A stretch of 64,000 nt of DNA from RPQJ01 sp963846315 (GTDB lineage: Bacteria; Pseudomonadota; Gammaproteobacteria; Steroidobacterales; Steroidobacteraceae). This document shows, one piece after another, positions 1-9,978 of this stretch. A program made the translations under genes and the position numbers. Positions within the stretch are counted from its first letter, which is position 1. Each line of letters begins with the position of its first letter. The notes below the pieces were generated by a model that made no database searches, had not been told where the DNA came from, and was given only the letters and a program-made list of their open reading frames with translations. The stretch lies in NCBI GenBank assembly GCA_963846315.1, contig CAWJVM010000005.1:124001-188000 (forward strand). Direction: 5' to 3'.

Positions 1-136
1 GCCGCAGCAGCACCCGTTCGCCCGGCAGTGAATCGGCCACGAACACGGTCTTGCCTTCGATGCGCGCGACGCCCGCCCCGTCGTGCGTGAGGTCGACGAC
101 GTCCGCCTCCTCGGGTGCCATCTGCAGGCGCTTCAT
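1..136 (-). CDS. rlmD: 23S rRNA (uracil-5-)-methyltransferase RlmD, N-terminal fragment
   Basis: Only the first 45 codons are present; the gene runs off the left edge. The visible protein (MKRLQMAPEEADVVDLTHDG, then GAGVARIEGKTVFV) matches the N-terminal TRAM domain of RlmD/RumA enzymes, a small beta-barrel that binds RNA ahead of the SAM-dependent methyltransferase domain. RlmD methylates U1939 of 23S rRNA. The start is the ATG at 136, 7 bases after the stop of the exonuclease gene, so it is probably the next gene of the same minus-strand transcript. The catalytic and Fe-S cysteine regions are not visible, so another TrmA/RumA-type paralogue is possible. Confidence 0.72.
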   Translation of the reverse strand, partial: MKRLQMAPEEADVVDLTHDGAGVARIEGKTVFVADSLPGERVLLR

Positions 137-143
137 GGCTGGA

Positions 144-935
144 TCAGCCCCCGCACGCGGCCCACGCGTCCACATAGGCCCGCAGGTGCGGCTTCCCCGC
201 ACCCAGCAAGCTCTCACGGACGAGTCCGACTTCGCGCTCGTGCTCGTCGTGCGCCAGCCGGCCGCGCATCAGTTCAAAGCGCAGGTAAATCAGGTAAGTA
301 TTGACGGCGTCGGTCTCGCAGTAATGGCGGATGTCGTCACCGCGTCCCTCGAGGTGCGCGTCCCACACGCCCTCGCCCGACATCCCGAGCTTGCCGGGGA
401 AGCCGAGCAGCTGCGACATCTGGTCGAGCCCGACACGGCCGCGGCCCTGGAAGCCCGCGAGCACGTCCATCAGGTCGATGTGCCGCCAGTGAAAGCGGCT
501 GATGTAGTTGTTCCACTGGTACGACGCGTCCTGGTCGCCCAGTTCCCAGTAACGGTGGGCCTGGACCTTGTGGCGCAATGCGCGGTAATGCAGCACCGGC
601 AAGTCGAACCCCGCGCCGTTCCAGCTGACCAGCGTCGGCGCGAGGCGCTCGATGCCGTCGAAGAAGTGCCGCACCAGTTCCTCCTCGGACGAGTCGGGCT
701 CGCCGAGGCTCCAGACCTTGAAGCCGTCGCGCGAGCGCATCGCGATCGAGATCGCGACGATGCGCTGCTGCTCGAGCGAGAGGAACTCGTTGCCGGTCTG
801 CTCGCGCTGGCGCGTGTGCATCACGTAGCCGGCCTGCTTGTCGGTCAGCGTCTCGAGCCCGTGCAGCCGGCGGCCAAACTCGACGTCGGGGACCGTCTCG
901 ATGTCGAACGCAAAGACGTTGTTGATGCTGCTCAT
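144..935 (-). CDS. PolB-like DEDDy 3'-5' exonuclease
   Basis: 263 aa. It matches the predicted 3'-5' exonuclease family related to the proofreading domain of family-B DNA polymerases. The ExoI motif FAFDIETVPD near the N-terminus supplies the Asp and Glu, ExoII is in LVSWNGAGFDLPVL, and ExoIII is HYCETDAVNTY with the Tyr and Asp of the DEDDy type. There is no polymerase domain, so it is a stand-alone nuclease probably trimming DNA or RNA ends; the substrate is unknown. The ATG at 935 overlaps the acpS stop by four bases (ATGA). The reading frame stays open upstream to 1082, but that part is the shadow of acpS. Confidence 0.85.
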   Translation of the reverse strand: MSSINNVFAFDIETVPDVEFGRRLHGLETLTDKQAGYVMHTRQREQTGNEFLSLEQQRIVAISIAMRSRDGFKVWSLGEPDSSEEELVRHFFDGIERLAPTLVSWNGAGFDLPVLHYRALRHKVQAHRYWELGDQDASYQWNNYISRFHWRHIDLMDVLAGFQGRGRVGLDQMSQLLGFPGKLGMSGEGVWDAHLEGRGDDIRHYCETDAVNTYLIYLRFELMRGRLAHDEHEREVGLVRESLLGAGKPHLRAYVDAWAACGG

Positions 936-1327
936 TGCACTTGCTCCACCCGCTTCATCAGCACGGCGACGGCCACCACGAGCCCCGCTTCGTCCGTGAG
1001 CGTGACGTGCCCCTCGCCGGCGCCGAGCCGGTCGCGCAAGGCGCGTCCGCGCTCGGACCAGATCACTTCGGGCCGGCCCCATGCGTTCGGCGCGATACCG
1101 ACGTCGCGGATCCAGATGCCATGCGCAAAGCCAGTGCCCAGTGCCTTGACGATGGCCTCCTTGGCCGCGAACCGCATCGCAAGGAAACGCACAGGTCGCT
1201 TGTAATTACGGAACCCCGCTTCTTCTTCGGGCAGCAGCAGGCGGCGCACGAAGTGTTCGCCGTGCCGGGCGTAGACGTCTTCGACGCGTGCGAGCTGCAC
1301 GACGTCGGTGCCGATGCCGAAGATCAT
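932..1327 (-). CDS. acpS: Holo-[acyl-carrier-protein] synthase AcpS
   Basis: 131 aa, the usual size. AcpS moves 4'-phosphopantetheine from CoA to a serine of acyl carrier protein and so activates fatty-acid synthesis. The N-terminal signature GIGTDVVQLARVE holds the Mg-binding Asp, and RFAAKEAIVKALGTG holds the second catalytic Glu and Lys. It is the last-but-one metabolic gene of the rnc-era-recO-pdxJ-acpS run. Its start lies 10 bases after the pdxJ stop, and its stop overlaps the next gene by ATGA. Confidence 0.95.
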   Translation of the reverse strand: MIFGIGTDVVQLARVEDVYARHGEHFVRRLLLPEEEAGFRNYKRPVRFLAMRFAAKEAIVKALGTGFAHGIWIRDVGIAPNAWGRPEVIWSERGRALRDRLGAGEGHVTLTDEAGLVVAVAVLMKRVEQVQ

Positions 1328-1337
1328 GGCTGGGTGC

Positions 1338-2096
1338 TCAGGGTGTGCTCGTGGGCAGGCCGCGTCGGGCCTCGACCATCAGGCGCCGCATTTCGCGCAC
1401 GGCCGGGGCCAGGCCATCGAACACCGCACGCGCGATGATCGCGTGACCTATGTTCAGCTCGACGATTTCGGCGATCGCCGCGACGGGCTGCACGTTGTGA
1501 TAGTGCAAGCCGTGGCCGGCATGCACCTTCAGTCCGATCTGCGCAGCATATCGCGCGCCGTGGACCAGCCGCATCAGCTCCTTCGCCTGGCGTTCGCCGC
1601 CGGCTTCCGCATACGCCCCCGTGTGCAGCTCGACGACGGGCGCACCGATCCCGAGCGAGGCCTCGATCTGCTCCGGGTCCGGGTCGATGAACATCGCGAC
1701 ACGGATGCCGCATTCGCGCAGCGCGGCGCAGCATTCCGTGAGCCGCGCCTTCTGCCCCGCCACGTCGAGACCGCCTTCGGTGGTGACCTCGGTGCGCTTC
1801 TCGGGCACCAGGCACACGTCCTGCGGACGCACCTGGCGCGCGATGGCGATCATTTCGTCCGTGGCCGCCAGCTCGAGGTTCATGCGGGTCTGCAGCGTGG
1901 ACCGGAAGCGATGCACGTCGTGGTCCTGGATGTGGCGGCGGTCCTCGCGCAGGTGCAGCGTGATGCTGTCCGCGCCGGACTGCTCGGCGACGAGCGCGGC
2001 ATGCAAGGGGTCCGGATATGGCGCCCGGCGCGCCTGCCGCAGTGTCGCGACGTGGTCGATATTGACGCCGAGCTTGATGGGATGGGTCAGCTGCAC
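1338..2096 (-). CDS. pdxJ: Pyridoxine 5'-phosphate synthase PdxJ
   Basis: 252 aa. It condenses 1-deoxyxylulose 5-phosphate with 3-amino-1-hydroxyacetone phosphate, the last ring-forming step of vitamin B6 synthesis. Family hallmarks are LGVNIDHVATLRQARR at the start, YPDPLHAA, SITLHLREDRRHI, and VHAGHGLHYHNV near the C-terminus. I chose the GTG at 2096 because a strong GGAGG lies 8 bases upstream and the protein then begins just before the conserved LGVNIDHV. The open frame upstream overlaps recO and has no family similarity. The recO stop is 4 bases before this start, so the two are probably coupled. Confidence 0.93.
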   Translation of the reverse strand: MQLTHPIKLGVNIDHVATLRQARRAPYPDPLHAALVAEQSGADSITLHLREDRRHIQDHDVHRFRSTLQTRMNLELAATDEMIAIARQVRPQDVCLVPEKRTEVTTEGGLDVAGQKARLTECCAALRECGIRVAMFIDPDPEQIEASLGIGAPVVELHTGAYAEAGGERQAKELMRLVHGARYAAQIGLKVHAGHGLHYHNVQPVAAIAEIVELNIGHAIIARAVFDGLAPAVREMRRLMVEARRGLPTSTP

Positions 2097-2100
2097 AGGA

Positions 2101-2850
2101 TCAACCTCCGTCCGCCTTGCCTGCATGCGCGCGCATCTCGAGAGCCACCTCGCGCGTCCGTAACGACCGGCCGTCGAGCAACCGGTCGAGTGCCGCCCGC
2201 AGCAGCCGGCGCGCATCCGTCAGGCTGCGCGGGTCATCGAGTTGCTCACGCGCGAGCGAGAGCAGCGACGCGCCGCAAAATATCAGGGTTCCCTCCGCCA
2301 CTCCATCGATCGGCTCCGCGCCGCCCTCGATGCCGTAGCGGTAGCTGCGGGCCGGCTCGAGCGGTTCGCCGCTGGTCGCCTCGTGCTCGAGATTGAGGCC
2401 CCAGCCGAGTTCGTCGAGCAGCCGCTTCTCGAACAGGCGCAGCGCCCGGCCGGGATCGTGGCCGGTGGCGTAAAGGCGCTCGATCAACACTGCGTAGGCG
2501 TCGAACAGCGCGGGATGGGGGTCGTTCCGCTGCAGCAGCTTGAGCAGCAGTTCGTTGGCATAGAACCCGCTCATCAGGCGATCGCCGGCCAGCGTGGCGG
2601 GTGGACGGACCCGTTCGGCCGAGGTCAGGTGCCCTGCTTCACCGCGGCCGCTCCACGACACCAGCGACTCCGTGAACGGCTGCAGGGCGCCGCCCGTCGC
2701 CGTGGAACCCGACTGGCGCGAGGCGCGCGAAAAGACCGAGACACGGCCGTGCGTGCGCGTCATCAGCTCCAGGATGCGGCTCGTGTCGCGCCAGGGGTAA
2801 TGGTGCAGCAGGAAGGCGGGTTCCAGGGTGACCCGCCGGGCTCCACTCAT
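2101..2850 (-). CDS. recO: DNA repair protein RecO
   Basis: 249 aa. RecO works with RecR, and RecF in some pathways, to load RecA onto SSB-coated single-stranded DNA. The N-terminal OB-fold is recognisable (AFLLHHYPWRDTSRILELMT, then GRVSVFSRASRQ), followed by the helical domain with the conserved YANELLLKLLQRNDPHPALF. The ATG at 2850 overlaps the era stop by four bases, and the next gene, pdxJ, begins 4 bases after its stop. The rnc-era-recO-pdxJ order is standard for Gammaproteobacteria. Confidence 0.93.
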   Translation of the reverse strand: MSGARRVTLEPAFLLHHYPWRDTSRILELMTRTHGRVSVFSRASRQSGSTATGGALQPFTESLVSWSGRGEAGHLTSAERVRPPATLAGDRLMSGFYANELLLKLLQRNDPHPALFDAYAVLIERLYATGHDPGRALRLFEKRLLDELGWGLNLEHEATSGEPLEPARSYRYGIEGGAEPIDGVAEGTLIFCGASLLSLAREQLDDPRSLTDARRLLRAALDRLLDGRSLRTREVALEMRAHAGKADGG

Positions 2851-3782
2851 GACTCGTACCCGAACTTGCGCATCGCGTTCTCGTCGTCGGACCAGCCTTC
2901 CTTGACCTTGACCCAGAGTTCGAGGTGCACCGGCTGATTGAAGTGGCGGTTGAGGTCGAGCCGCGACTGCCGGCCGATTTCCTTCAGCAGCGAGCCCCCC
3001 TTGCCGATGACGATGGGCTTCTGGCCCGCGCGCTCGACCCAGATCACGGCCTGCACCACCAGCTTGCCGGGCTCGTCCTCGGACGGACCGATGCCTTCGA
3101 TCTCCACGACCAGGCCATACGGCAGCTCTTCCTGCAGGCGCAGCATCAGCTTTTCGCGAATCAGCTCGGCGGCCATGAAGTGGTCGGGCGAATCCGTGAC
3201 CTGCTCCTCGGGGAAGATGCGCGGCTGCTCCGGCAGGTATTTCGCAATGACCTCAGGCAGCCGCTCCAGCGTCGTCTTGCGCGTGGCCGAGATCGGCACG
3301 ACTTCGACGAACTCCGCTTTCTGCGTGATGTCCTGGATGAAAGGCAACAGCCGCTCCTTCGGGTGCGCGCGATCGACCTTGTTGATCAGCAGCACGATCG
3401 GCAGGCCGACTTGCTTCAGTTCATCGAGCACCCGTTCGTCTTCCTCGGTCCAGCGCAGCGCCTCGACCACGAACAGGTTGACGTCCACGTCCGACAGCGA
3501 CGAGATCGCGGTGCGGTTCATGTAGCGGTTCATCGCGCGTGTCTGCCTGGTATGGATACCCGGCAGGTCGACGAACGCGATCTGCAGCCCGGGCTTGTTC
3601 AGCACACCGTGGATGCGCGTGCGCGTGGTCTGCGGCTTCGGGCTCACGATGCTGACCTTCTGGCCGATCAGCGCATTCAGCAAGGTGGACTTGCCGACGT
3701 TCGGGCGGCCCGCGAGCGCGGCAAAGCCGCAGCGAACCGTGGGCTCTTCACCGGCGGCAGGAAGGATCGATTCGTCTGTCAT
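2847..3782 (-). CDS. era: GTPase Era
   Basis: 311 aa. Era is a GTPase that binds the 3' end of 16S rRNA and helps mature the 30S subunit. G1 is GRPNVGKST at residues 25-33, G3 is DLPGIHTRQ, and G4 is NKVD. A C-terminal KH domain carries VIGKGGSLLKEIG. The ATG at 3782 overlaps the rnc stop by ATGA; the longer open frame to 3914 is a shadow of rnc. The N-terminus is about 10 residues longer than the E. coli protein. Confidence 0.96.
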   Translation of the reverse strand: MTDESILPAAGEEPTVRCGFAALAGRPNVGKSTLLNALIGQKVSIVSPKPQTTRTRIHGVLNKPGLQIAFVDLPGIHTRQTRAMNRYMNRTAISSLSDVDVNLFVVEALRWTEEDERVLDELKQVGLPIVLLINKVDRAHPKERLLPFIQDITQKAEFVEVVPISATRKTTLERLPEVIAKYLPEQPRIFPEEQVTDSPDHFMAAELIREKLMLRLQEELPYGLVVEIEGIGPSEDEPGKLVVQAVIWVERAGQKPIVIGKGGSLLKEIGRQSRLDLNRHFNQPVHLELWVKVKEGWSDDENAMRKFGYES

Positions 3783-4468
3783 GAGTTCTCCTGCGCGCGG
3801 CCCAGGGCCTCCAGCACGCGTTGTGCAGCTTCCTGCTCGGCACGGCGCCGGCTCGAGCCCTTGCCCGTCGCCCGCAGCGCCAGATCGACGGCTTCGCAAC
3901 TCGCGACGAACCATTGCTCGTGCGGTTCGCCGCCGATTTCTTCCAGCGCGTATCTCGGCAGCGCGTGTCCGCGCGACTGCAGCTCTTCCTGCAGCCGCGT
4001 CTTGGGATCCTTGAGCGTCTCGGCCGACGGCAGTTCGCGCAGGCGCTCGCCGAGCAACCGATGCACCACGTCACGGGCGGCCTCGATGCCGCCGTCGAGG
4101 TAAATCGCGCCGAGGATCGCTTCGAGGCTGTCCGCCAGGATGGAGTCGCGACGAAAGCCGCCTGACTTCAGTTCGCCGCTGCCGAGGCGCAACTGGTCAC
4201 CGAGCTCGAGTTCGCTGCCGATCGCTGCCAGTGTCGGGCTGCTCACGAGCGCGGCACGGAAACGACTGAGGTCGCCTTCCGGCGCGTCCGGGAACGTGCG
4301 GAACGCGAGCAGGGCAATCGCGAAGTTGAGGACCGAGTCCCCGAGGAACTCGAGACGTTCGTAGTTCGTGCGGCTGGCGCTGCGATGAGTCAGCGCCGCC
4401 TCGAGCAACCCGGGATCACGAAAGCGATACCCGAGCCGCCGTGCGGACCATTCATCGGCGTGCAGCAA
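3779..4468 (-). CDS. rnc: Ribonuclease III
   Basis: 229 aa. It cleaves double-stranded RNA, including rRNA precursors. The signature NYERLEFLGDSVLNFAIA carries the conserved Glu and Asp. FRRDSILADSLEAILGAIYL is the second active-site helix, and the C-terminal dsRNA-binding domain ends in GKGSSRRRAEQEAAQRVLEAL. An in-frame TGA, the stop of the DUF4845 gene, lies at 4478-4480, so translation must start between there and the conserved region. The only candidates are TTG at 4468 or the following CTG; the Shine-Dalgarno is weak. Coupling to the upstream gene may therefore drive its translation. Confidence 0.95.
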   Translation of the reverse strand: MLHADEWSARRLGYRFRDPGLLEAALTHRSASRTNYERLEFLGDSVLNFAIALLAFRTFPDAPEGDLSRFRAALVSSPTLAAIGSELELGDQLRLGSGELKSGGFRRDSILADSLEAILGAIYLDGGIEAARDVVHRLLGERLRELPSAETLKDPKTRLQEELQSRGHALPRYALEEIGGEPHEQWFVASCEAVDLALRATGKGSSRRRAEQEAAQRVLEALGRAQENS

Positions 4469-4477
4469 GGCCCGCGG

Positions 4478-4843
4478 TCACTGTGGGATGGAGACCGTCT
4501 TGTCGAACTTGACCAACAGGTACACGTTCGCCACGAAGGGCTGCTCGTTTTCGTACGATGCGGTCATGTCGTAGCCCTCGGTGGTCTTGGCGACTTCGAT
4601 TTCCTTCCAGCCGATGCTGTGGATGTCCTCGACGTCCCAGCGACGCTCGAGCGAGCGGCGAATGAGCGCCGGGTTGGTGTCGATCGCGGCGTGCTCGTCG
4701 CGCACCTGTTCGAGCGAGCGCGCGACCTTGGTGTACTCGAGGTACACCGGCACCAACCGGATCCCGGCATACAGGGCCGAGCCGACGATCAGCAGGATGA
4801 TGACCATGCCGAGAAACGTCGCGCCGCGTTCACGTTGCCTCAT
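4478..4843 (-). CDS. DUF4845 family membrane protein
   Basis: 121 aa. A basic N-terminus (MRQRERGATF) is followed by one hydrophobic segment, GMVIILLIVGSALYAGIRLV, and a periplasmic domain of about 85 residues (for example RRWDVEDIHSIGWKEIEVAK). This matches the DUF4845 family, which commonly sits between lepB and rnc in Gammaproteobacteria. The N-terminus resembles a prepilin-like GxxFLG motif, but no function is established. I chose the ATG at 4843, which has GGGAG seven bases upstream. Its stop is 9 bases before the rnc start. Confidence 0.82.
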   Translation of the reverse strand: MRQRERGATFLGMVIILLIVGSALYAGIRLVPVYLEYTKVARSLEQVRDEHAAIDTNPALIRRSLERRWDVEDIHSIGWKEIEVAKTTEGYDMTASYENEQPFVANVYLLVKFDKTVSIPQ

Positions 4844-4894
4844 CACGGATCTCCCTCTTGTGTGCAATGACACTGGTGTCCAATGGTTGCCGTA

Positions 4895-5680
4895 TCAGTG
4901 GATGGGCTTGCCGATGCGCTCCCACAGGGGCGCGTTCGGCAGCTTCCAGTTCAACCAGATGCGGACGGCCCGGCCGACCACATTGGCGGCCGGCACGTAG
5001 CCGACTTCCGGGAAGCGGCTGTCGCGGCTGTTGTCCCGGTTGTCGCCCATGAAGAAATAGTGCCCTGCCGGCACGACGTCATCGAAGTCGACCGACGGTC
5101 GCTCGTCGATGTAGAGCGTACGGTGCTCGCCTGTGCCCAGGCGTTCGATGCCGATCTGCGCCCGCGGCGTGCTGCCGTACGGCTCGGAATAACCATCGAG
5201 CGTGACGTCCTGCAACTGGTCGTTGATCCAGACACGCTTTTCGCGCACCACCACGTGGTCGCCCGGCAGGCCGACCAGCCGCTTGATGTAGTTGGTCGCC
5301 GGATCGGATGGCAGGCGGAAGACGACCACGTCACCGCGCGCCGGATCGCCCAGGGGCACGATCTCGGTGTTGAGCACCGGCAGCCGCAGGCCGTACGTGA
5401 ACTTGTTGACGAAGATGAAGTCGCCGTCGAGCAGGGTCGGCATCATCGAGTCGGACGGGATCCGGAACGGCTCGAACAGGAACGACCGGATCACCAGCAC
5501 GATCAGGATGATCGGGAAGAACGAGCGCGCGTACTCGACCAGGATCGGTTCCGGCATGCCACCGGCGGCGCTGCCCGCGGTGCGCCGGCGTCGCGGACGG
5601 AACAGGCGCGCGTCCACCAGCCAGACCAGCCCGGTGACCAGTGCGGCAAGAACCAGGAAAAACGAAAAATCGAAGACCAA
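4895..5680 (-). CDS. lepB: Signal peptidase I LepB
   Basis: 261 aa. It removes signal peptides from secreted proteins at the outer face of the inner membrane. Two N-terminal hydrophobic segments (residues about 4-22 and 53-68) flank a basic cytoplasmic loop. The catalytic Ser78 is in PSDSMMPTL, and Lys133 is in NYIKRLVGLPGD. The box MGDNRDNSRDSR is also present. Translation appears to start at TTG 5680, with AGAGG seven bases upstream; no in-frame ATG fits before the first membrane segment. It is next to lepA as in E. coli. Confidence 0.94.
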   Translation of the reverse strand: MVFDFSFFLVLAALVTGLVWLVDARLFRPRRRRTAGSAAGGMPEPILVEYARSFFPIILIVLVIRSFLFEPFRIPSDSMMPTLLDGDFIFVNKFTYGLRLPVLNTEIVPLGDPARGDVVVFRLPSDPATNYIKRLVGLPGDHVVVREKRVWINDQLQDVTLDGYSEPYGSTPRAQIGIERLGTGEHRTLYIDERPSVDFDDVVPAGHYFFMGDNRDNSRDSRFPEVGYVPAANVVGRAVRIWLNWKLPNAPLWERIGKPIH

Positions 5681-5769
5681 GCGAACACCTCTTGGAACGG
5701 GGCGGAGTATTGGTTAATTATCTCGCCGAATCAATGCTTTGCATCACATTGCGCGAGCCGGGGTGAAAA

Positions 5770-7566
<1,797 letters not shown>

Positions 7567-7620
7567 CGGGGCCAAGGTCGTCCGGCGCGGCCCGGGGTTC
7601 GGGCGCGTCAAAACCCGCGA

Positions 7621-7863
7621 TTATAACCCGAGGGCTGCGACGACCTTGTCACGATCGTAACGGCCTTCACAGGCCACGTGACCATCGACCGTCAGGACCG
7701 GAACGCGCAGGCCGAACTCCGCGGCCCACGCCGTGTCGGCGTCCGTGTCGCGGGTCTCGACGGTGTCCAGCAGCCCCGCGTGATCCAGCGAGAAATCCAG
7801 CAGGAATTGGTCGCAGAGGTGGCACCCTGCGCGGACATAGAGGGCGAGCTTCGGCGGAGTCAT
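7621..7863 (-). CDS. Glutaredoxin-like (DUF836) thioredoxin-fold protein
   Basis: 80 aa. It is a small thioredoxin-fold protein with a CHLC redox pair near the N-terminus (YVRAGCHLCDQ) and the cis-Pro region RVPVLTVDGHVACEG. This fits the DUF836/glutaredoxin-like family often found next to lepA or rseC. It probably performs thiol-disulfide chemistry, but the partner is unknown. Its start overlaps the rseC stop by four bases. Confidence 0.83.
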   Translation of the reverse strand: MTPPKLALYVRAGCHLCDQFLLDFSLDHAGLLDTVETRDTDADTAWAAEFGLRVPVLTVDGHVACEGRYDRDKVVAALGL

Positions 7864-8306
7864 GGCTGGCCGCGCCAGGAGGATTCAGTGGCGCCGAGCC
7901 AATGCCACTGGACCGGCACACCCGCCCTGGTCCACCGCCAGGCGATCAGGCCGCCGGCCAACAGCCCGAACACGGCTGCCAGCAAAGGGTTGAACCCCTG
8001 CTCCCAGCCGGCGACCCGCAGCAAGGCCGGACCGGCCAGTAACCCGGCCAGGGGCGGCAGGTACAACCGGCAGGCCGCCCGCAGCAGACGGGCATCGTCG
8101 ATCTGCAGTTCAAGCCGGTCGCCCGGTTGCAGCGTCCGGCCGCCCTGCCGCGCATCGATCTGGAGATGACGGCGCGGGTTCGACCGCTGCCAGCCACAGC
8201 CGCGCCCGGCAGCGCAGGCGCCGCACATGGCGTGACTGGAATCACTGCATTCGACGCGAGCTCGGCCGGCATCGACCCGGGTGACGACCCCGGTGACCTG
8301 CGTCAT
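7860..8306 (-). CDS. rseC: SoxR-reducing/RseC family membrane protein
   Basis: 148 aa. Four cysteines near the N-terminus (C20, C28, C31, C37 in VECSDSSHAMCGACAAGRGC) fit the RseC/RsxC-linked Fe-S or redox motif. Two membrane segments follow, LYLPPLAGLLAGPALL and PLLAAVFGLLAGGLIAW. E. coli RseC lies in the rpoE-rseABC operon and has been linked to reduction of SoxR and to sigma-E control. The gene lies 3 bases after rseB here, supporting the call. The protein tail is hydrophilic. Confidence 0.85.
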   Translation of the reverse strand: MTQVTGVVTRVDAGRARVECSDSSHAMCGACAAGRGCGWQRSNPRRHLQIDARQGGRTLQPGDRLELQIDDARLLRAACRLYLPPLAGLLAGPALLRVAGWEQGFNPLLAAVFGLLAGGLIAWRWTRAGVPVQWHWLGATESSWRGQP

Positions 8307-8309
8307 GGC

Positions 8310-9380
8310 TCAGCGGGCGGAACCGGCCGGAGCATCGGTCGGGGCGTTGGCCGGGGCGCTTGCCGGGGTGTCAGGCGGGGTGTCAGGCGGGGCGTTTGGA
8401 CCCTGGACCGGTACGACCGAATTCGCGATCTCGCGGACGGTGGCTGCCGGCACTTCGCCGATGGCCGTGATGACGTGCCCTTGCACGCTCGTCGAATACG
8501 CGTTGGCCGAGCCCATGTTCGAGGTTTCCGGCGGCCGCGGGCCCGTCGGCGCGCTGGGTTCGATGAACACCGAAATCGCAGCGATCCCGTCGGAGAAAAT
8601 CAGGTGCTGGGCCGGTAGGGGCGAGCCGGGGATCGGCTGCAACCGGTTGGCCACGAGCTTGAACCCTGGCGGCAAGCGCAGCGGCCGCCAACCCCCATTG
8701 CCGGGCAGTTGTGGCATGGCCGCCACCTTGCGACCCGTGCGCACCCACTGGAAGCCGGTCGCGTCGACGGCAGGCTCGACATCACGGACCGGAATCTTGT
8801 CCTTCATCTGCAACTGCGAGAAGCGAAGGACTTCGATCGGATTGCCGACGCCATTGATCACGACCGACTGCAGGGGCATCGCCGTGTCTTCGTCGAGCCA
8901 GAGCCGGTAGCCGTAGCGGTAGATGTCTCTTGGCCGCACGTCGATGACGCGAACGTTGCGGCCCAGCAGCCGACTGCCTTGCGGACCGACGGCAAGCTGG
9001 TAGTAGCGATCGAGCGCGGGACCGGGAGTGGGCAGTGACTTGAGCAGCGAGCCATCGTCGCCGCGCGGCTCCACGATCACGACGCGGCGGTCGGGCAGGT
9101 AAGCGTGGACTTCGTCGCGGGTACGCACGATTTCACGGCCGCTGCCGTCGAGCGACACCAGGCGTTCGAGGCTCTTGCCGTGCTCGACCCGGTGCACGAT
9201 GCGCATCGTTTCGGCCTGGCGGCCGGTCGAGTGCGTGAACAGGCCGTCGTAATTGCGAGTGGCGAGGGACTCCGACATGCGTTCGATCCAGGCCCGGGCG
9301 TCATCTTCGGCGTGCGCCGAAAACGCCAGCAGGCAGGCAGCTACGCAGGCCGCGGCTCGCTTCATCGCGGGTCGGCTCAT
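8310..9380 (-). CDS. rseB: Sigma-E factor regulatory protein RseB/MucB
   Basis: 356 aa. An N-terminal signal peptide (AAACVAACLLAFSAHA) sends it to the periplasm. There the LolA-like MucB/RseB domain binds anti-sigma factor RseA and senses mislocalised LPS or lipoprotein. Family features include WIERMSESLATRNYDGLF near the start and DRYYQLAVGPQGSRLLGRN in the middle. The C-terminus ends in a low-complexity tail rich in Pro, Ala and Thr (from about residue 328: PPDTPPDTPASAP); at DNA level this is an imperfect tandem repeat around 8330-8395. It starts 2 bases after the rseA stop. Confidence 0.92.
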   Translation of the reverse strand: MSRPAMKRAAACVAACLLAFSAHAEDDARAWIERMSESLATRNYDGLFTHSTGRQAETMRIVHRVEHGKSLERLVSLDGSGREIVRTRDEVHAYLPDRRVVIVEPRGDDGSLLKSLPTPGPALDRYYQLAVGPQGSRLLGRNVRVIDVRPRDIYRYGYRLWLDEDTAMPLQSVVINGVGNPIEVLRFSQLQMKDKIPVRDVEPAVDATGFQWVRTGRKVAAMPQLPGNGGWRPLRLPPGFKLVANRLQPIPGSPLPAQHLIFSDGIAAISVFIEPSAPTGPRPPETSNMGSANAYSTSVQGHVITAIGEVPAATVREIANSVVPVQGPNAPPDTPPDTPASAPANAPTDAPAGSAR

Positions 9381-9382
9381 TG

Positions 9383-9958
9383 CTAGGGAGCCTCTCCCAT
9401 CTCGTACGACACCCGGGTGATGCCCGGGTCGGCCGCGAGGAGGCTCGACAGCACGTTGCGACGGACCATCGGTGTCGAGAACTGGCTGTGGGCAACCATG
9501 AAACCGGCGAGACGCTGGCTCTGCGCCGGCGTCGGGCTCGCGGACATCGCGAAGGAATTGGCAGGCGTGACTTCGCGTTGCGCGATCGGCGCGACGTCGG
9601 GCCGGAACAGCAGGACCGCCGTGGCGGCCGCGCTGGCAGCGAGTGCAGTGCGTACGATCGGTCGCTTCCAGAGCGCAACGTGACGCGGCAGCCGGACGGA
9701 CGCTCCCGGGGGTGCAGAGGCCGTCTGTTCCGCGCGGACCGGTGCCTCGTCAATGGCGGCGCTGACGCGGTCCGCGAACGACTGAGTGGCGATCCGGCCG
9801 CCGGGCGCGCGCAGCGTCTCACCGATCAGCGCATAGGAGCCGAAAGTGCGGCGCAGCTCCGGGTCTTTCTCCAGGCGCCGCATGAGCAGGCCCATTTCGT
9901 CCCGCGGCAGTTCGCCGTCGAGCAAGGCCGAAAGCTGTTCACGAATCTGGTCGGTCAT
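9383..9958 (-). CDS. rseA: Anti-sigma-E factor RseA
   Basis: 191 aa. The N-terminal domain (EQLSALLDGELPRDEMGLLM, then RRLEKDPELRRTFGSYALIG) is the sigma-binding RseA_N fold. A single membrane segment follows around residues 102-118 (TALAASAAATAVLLF). The periplasmic part is where DegS and then RseP would cut under stress. I chose the ATG at 9958; the open frame further upstream runs into rpoE. The gene is 20 bases downstream of rpoE and 2 bases upstream of rseB. Confidence 0.92.
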   Translation of the reverse strand: MTDQIREQLSALLDGELPRDEMGLLMRRLEKDPELRRTFGSYALIGETLRAPGGRIATQSFADRVSAAIDEAPVRAEQTASAPPGASVRLPRHVALWKRPIVRTALAASAAATAVLLFRPDVAPIAQREVTPANSFAMSASPTPAQSQRLAGFMVAHSQFSTPMVRRNVLSSLLAADPGITRVSYEMGEAP

Positions 9959-9978
9959 GTCGTTCTCGGCACTCGGTT

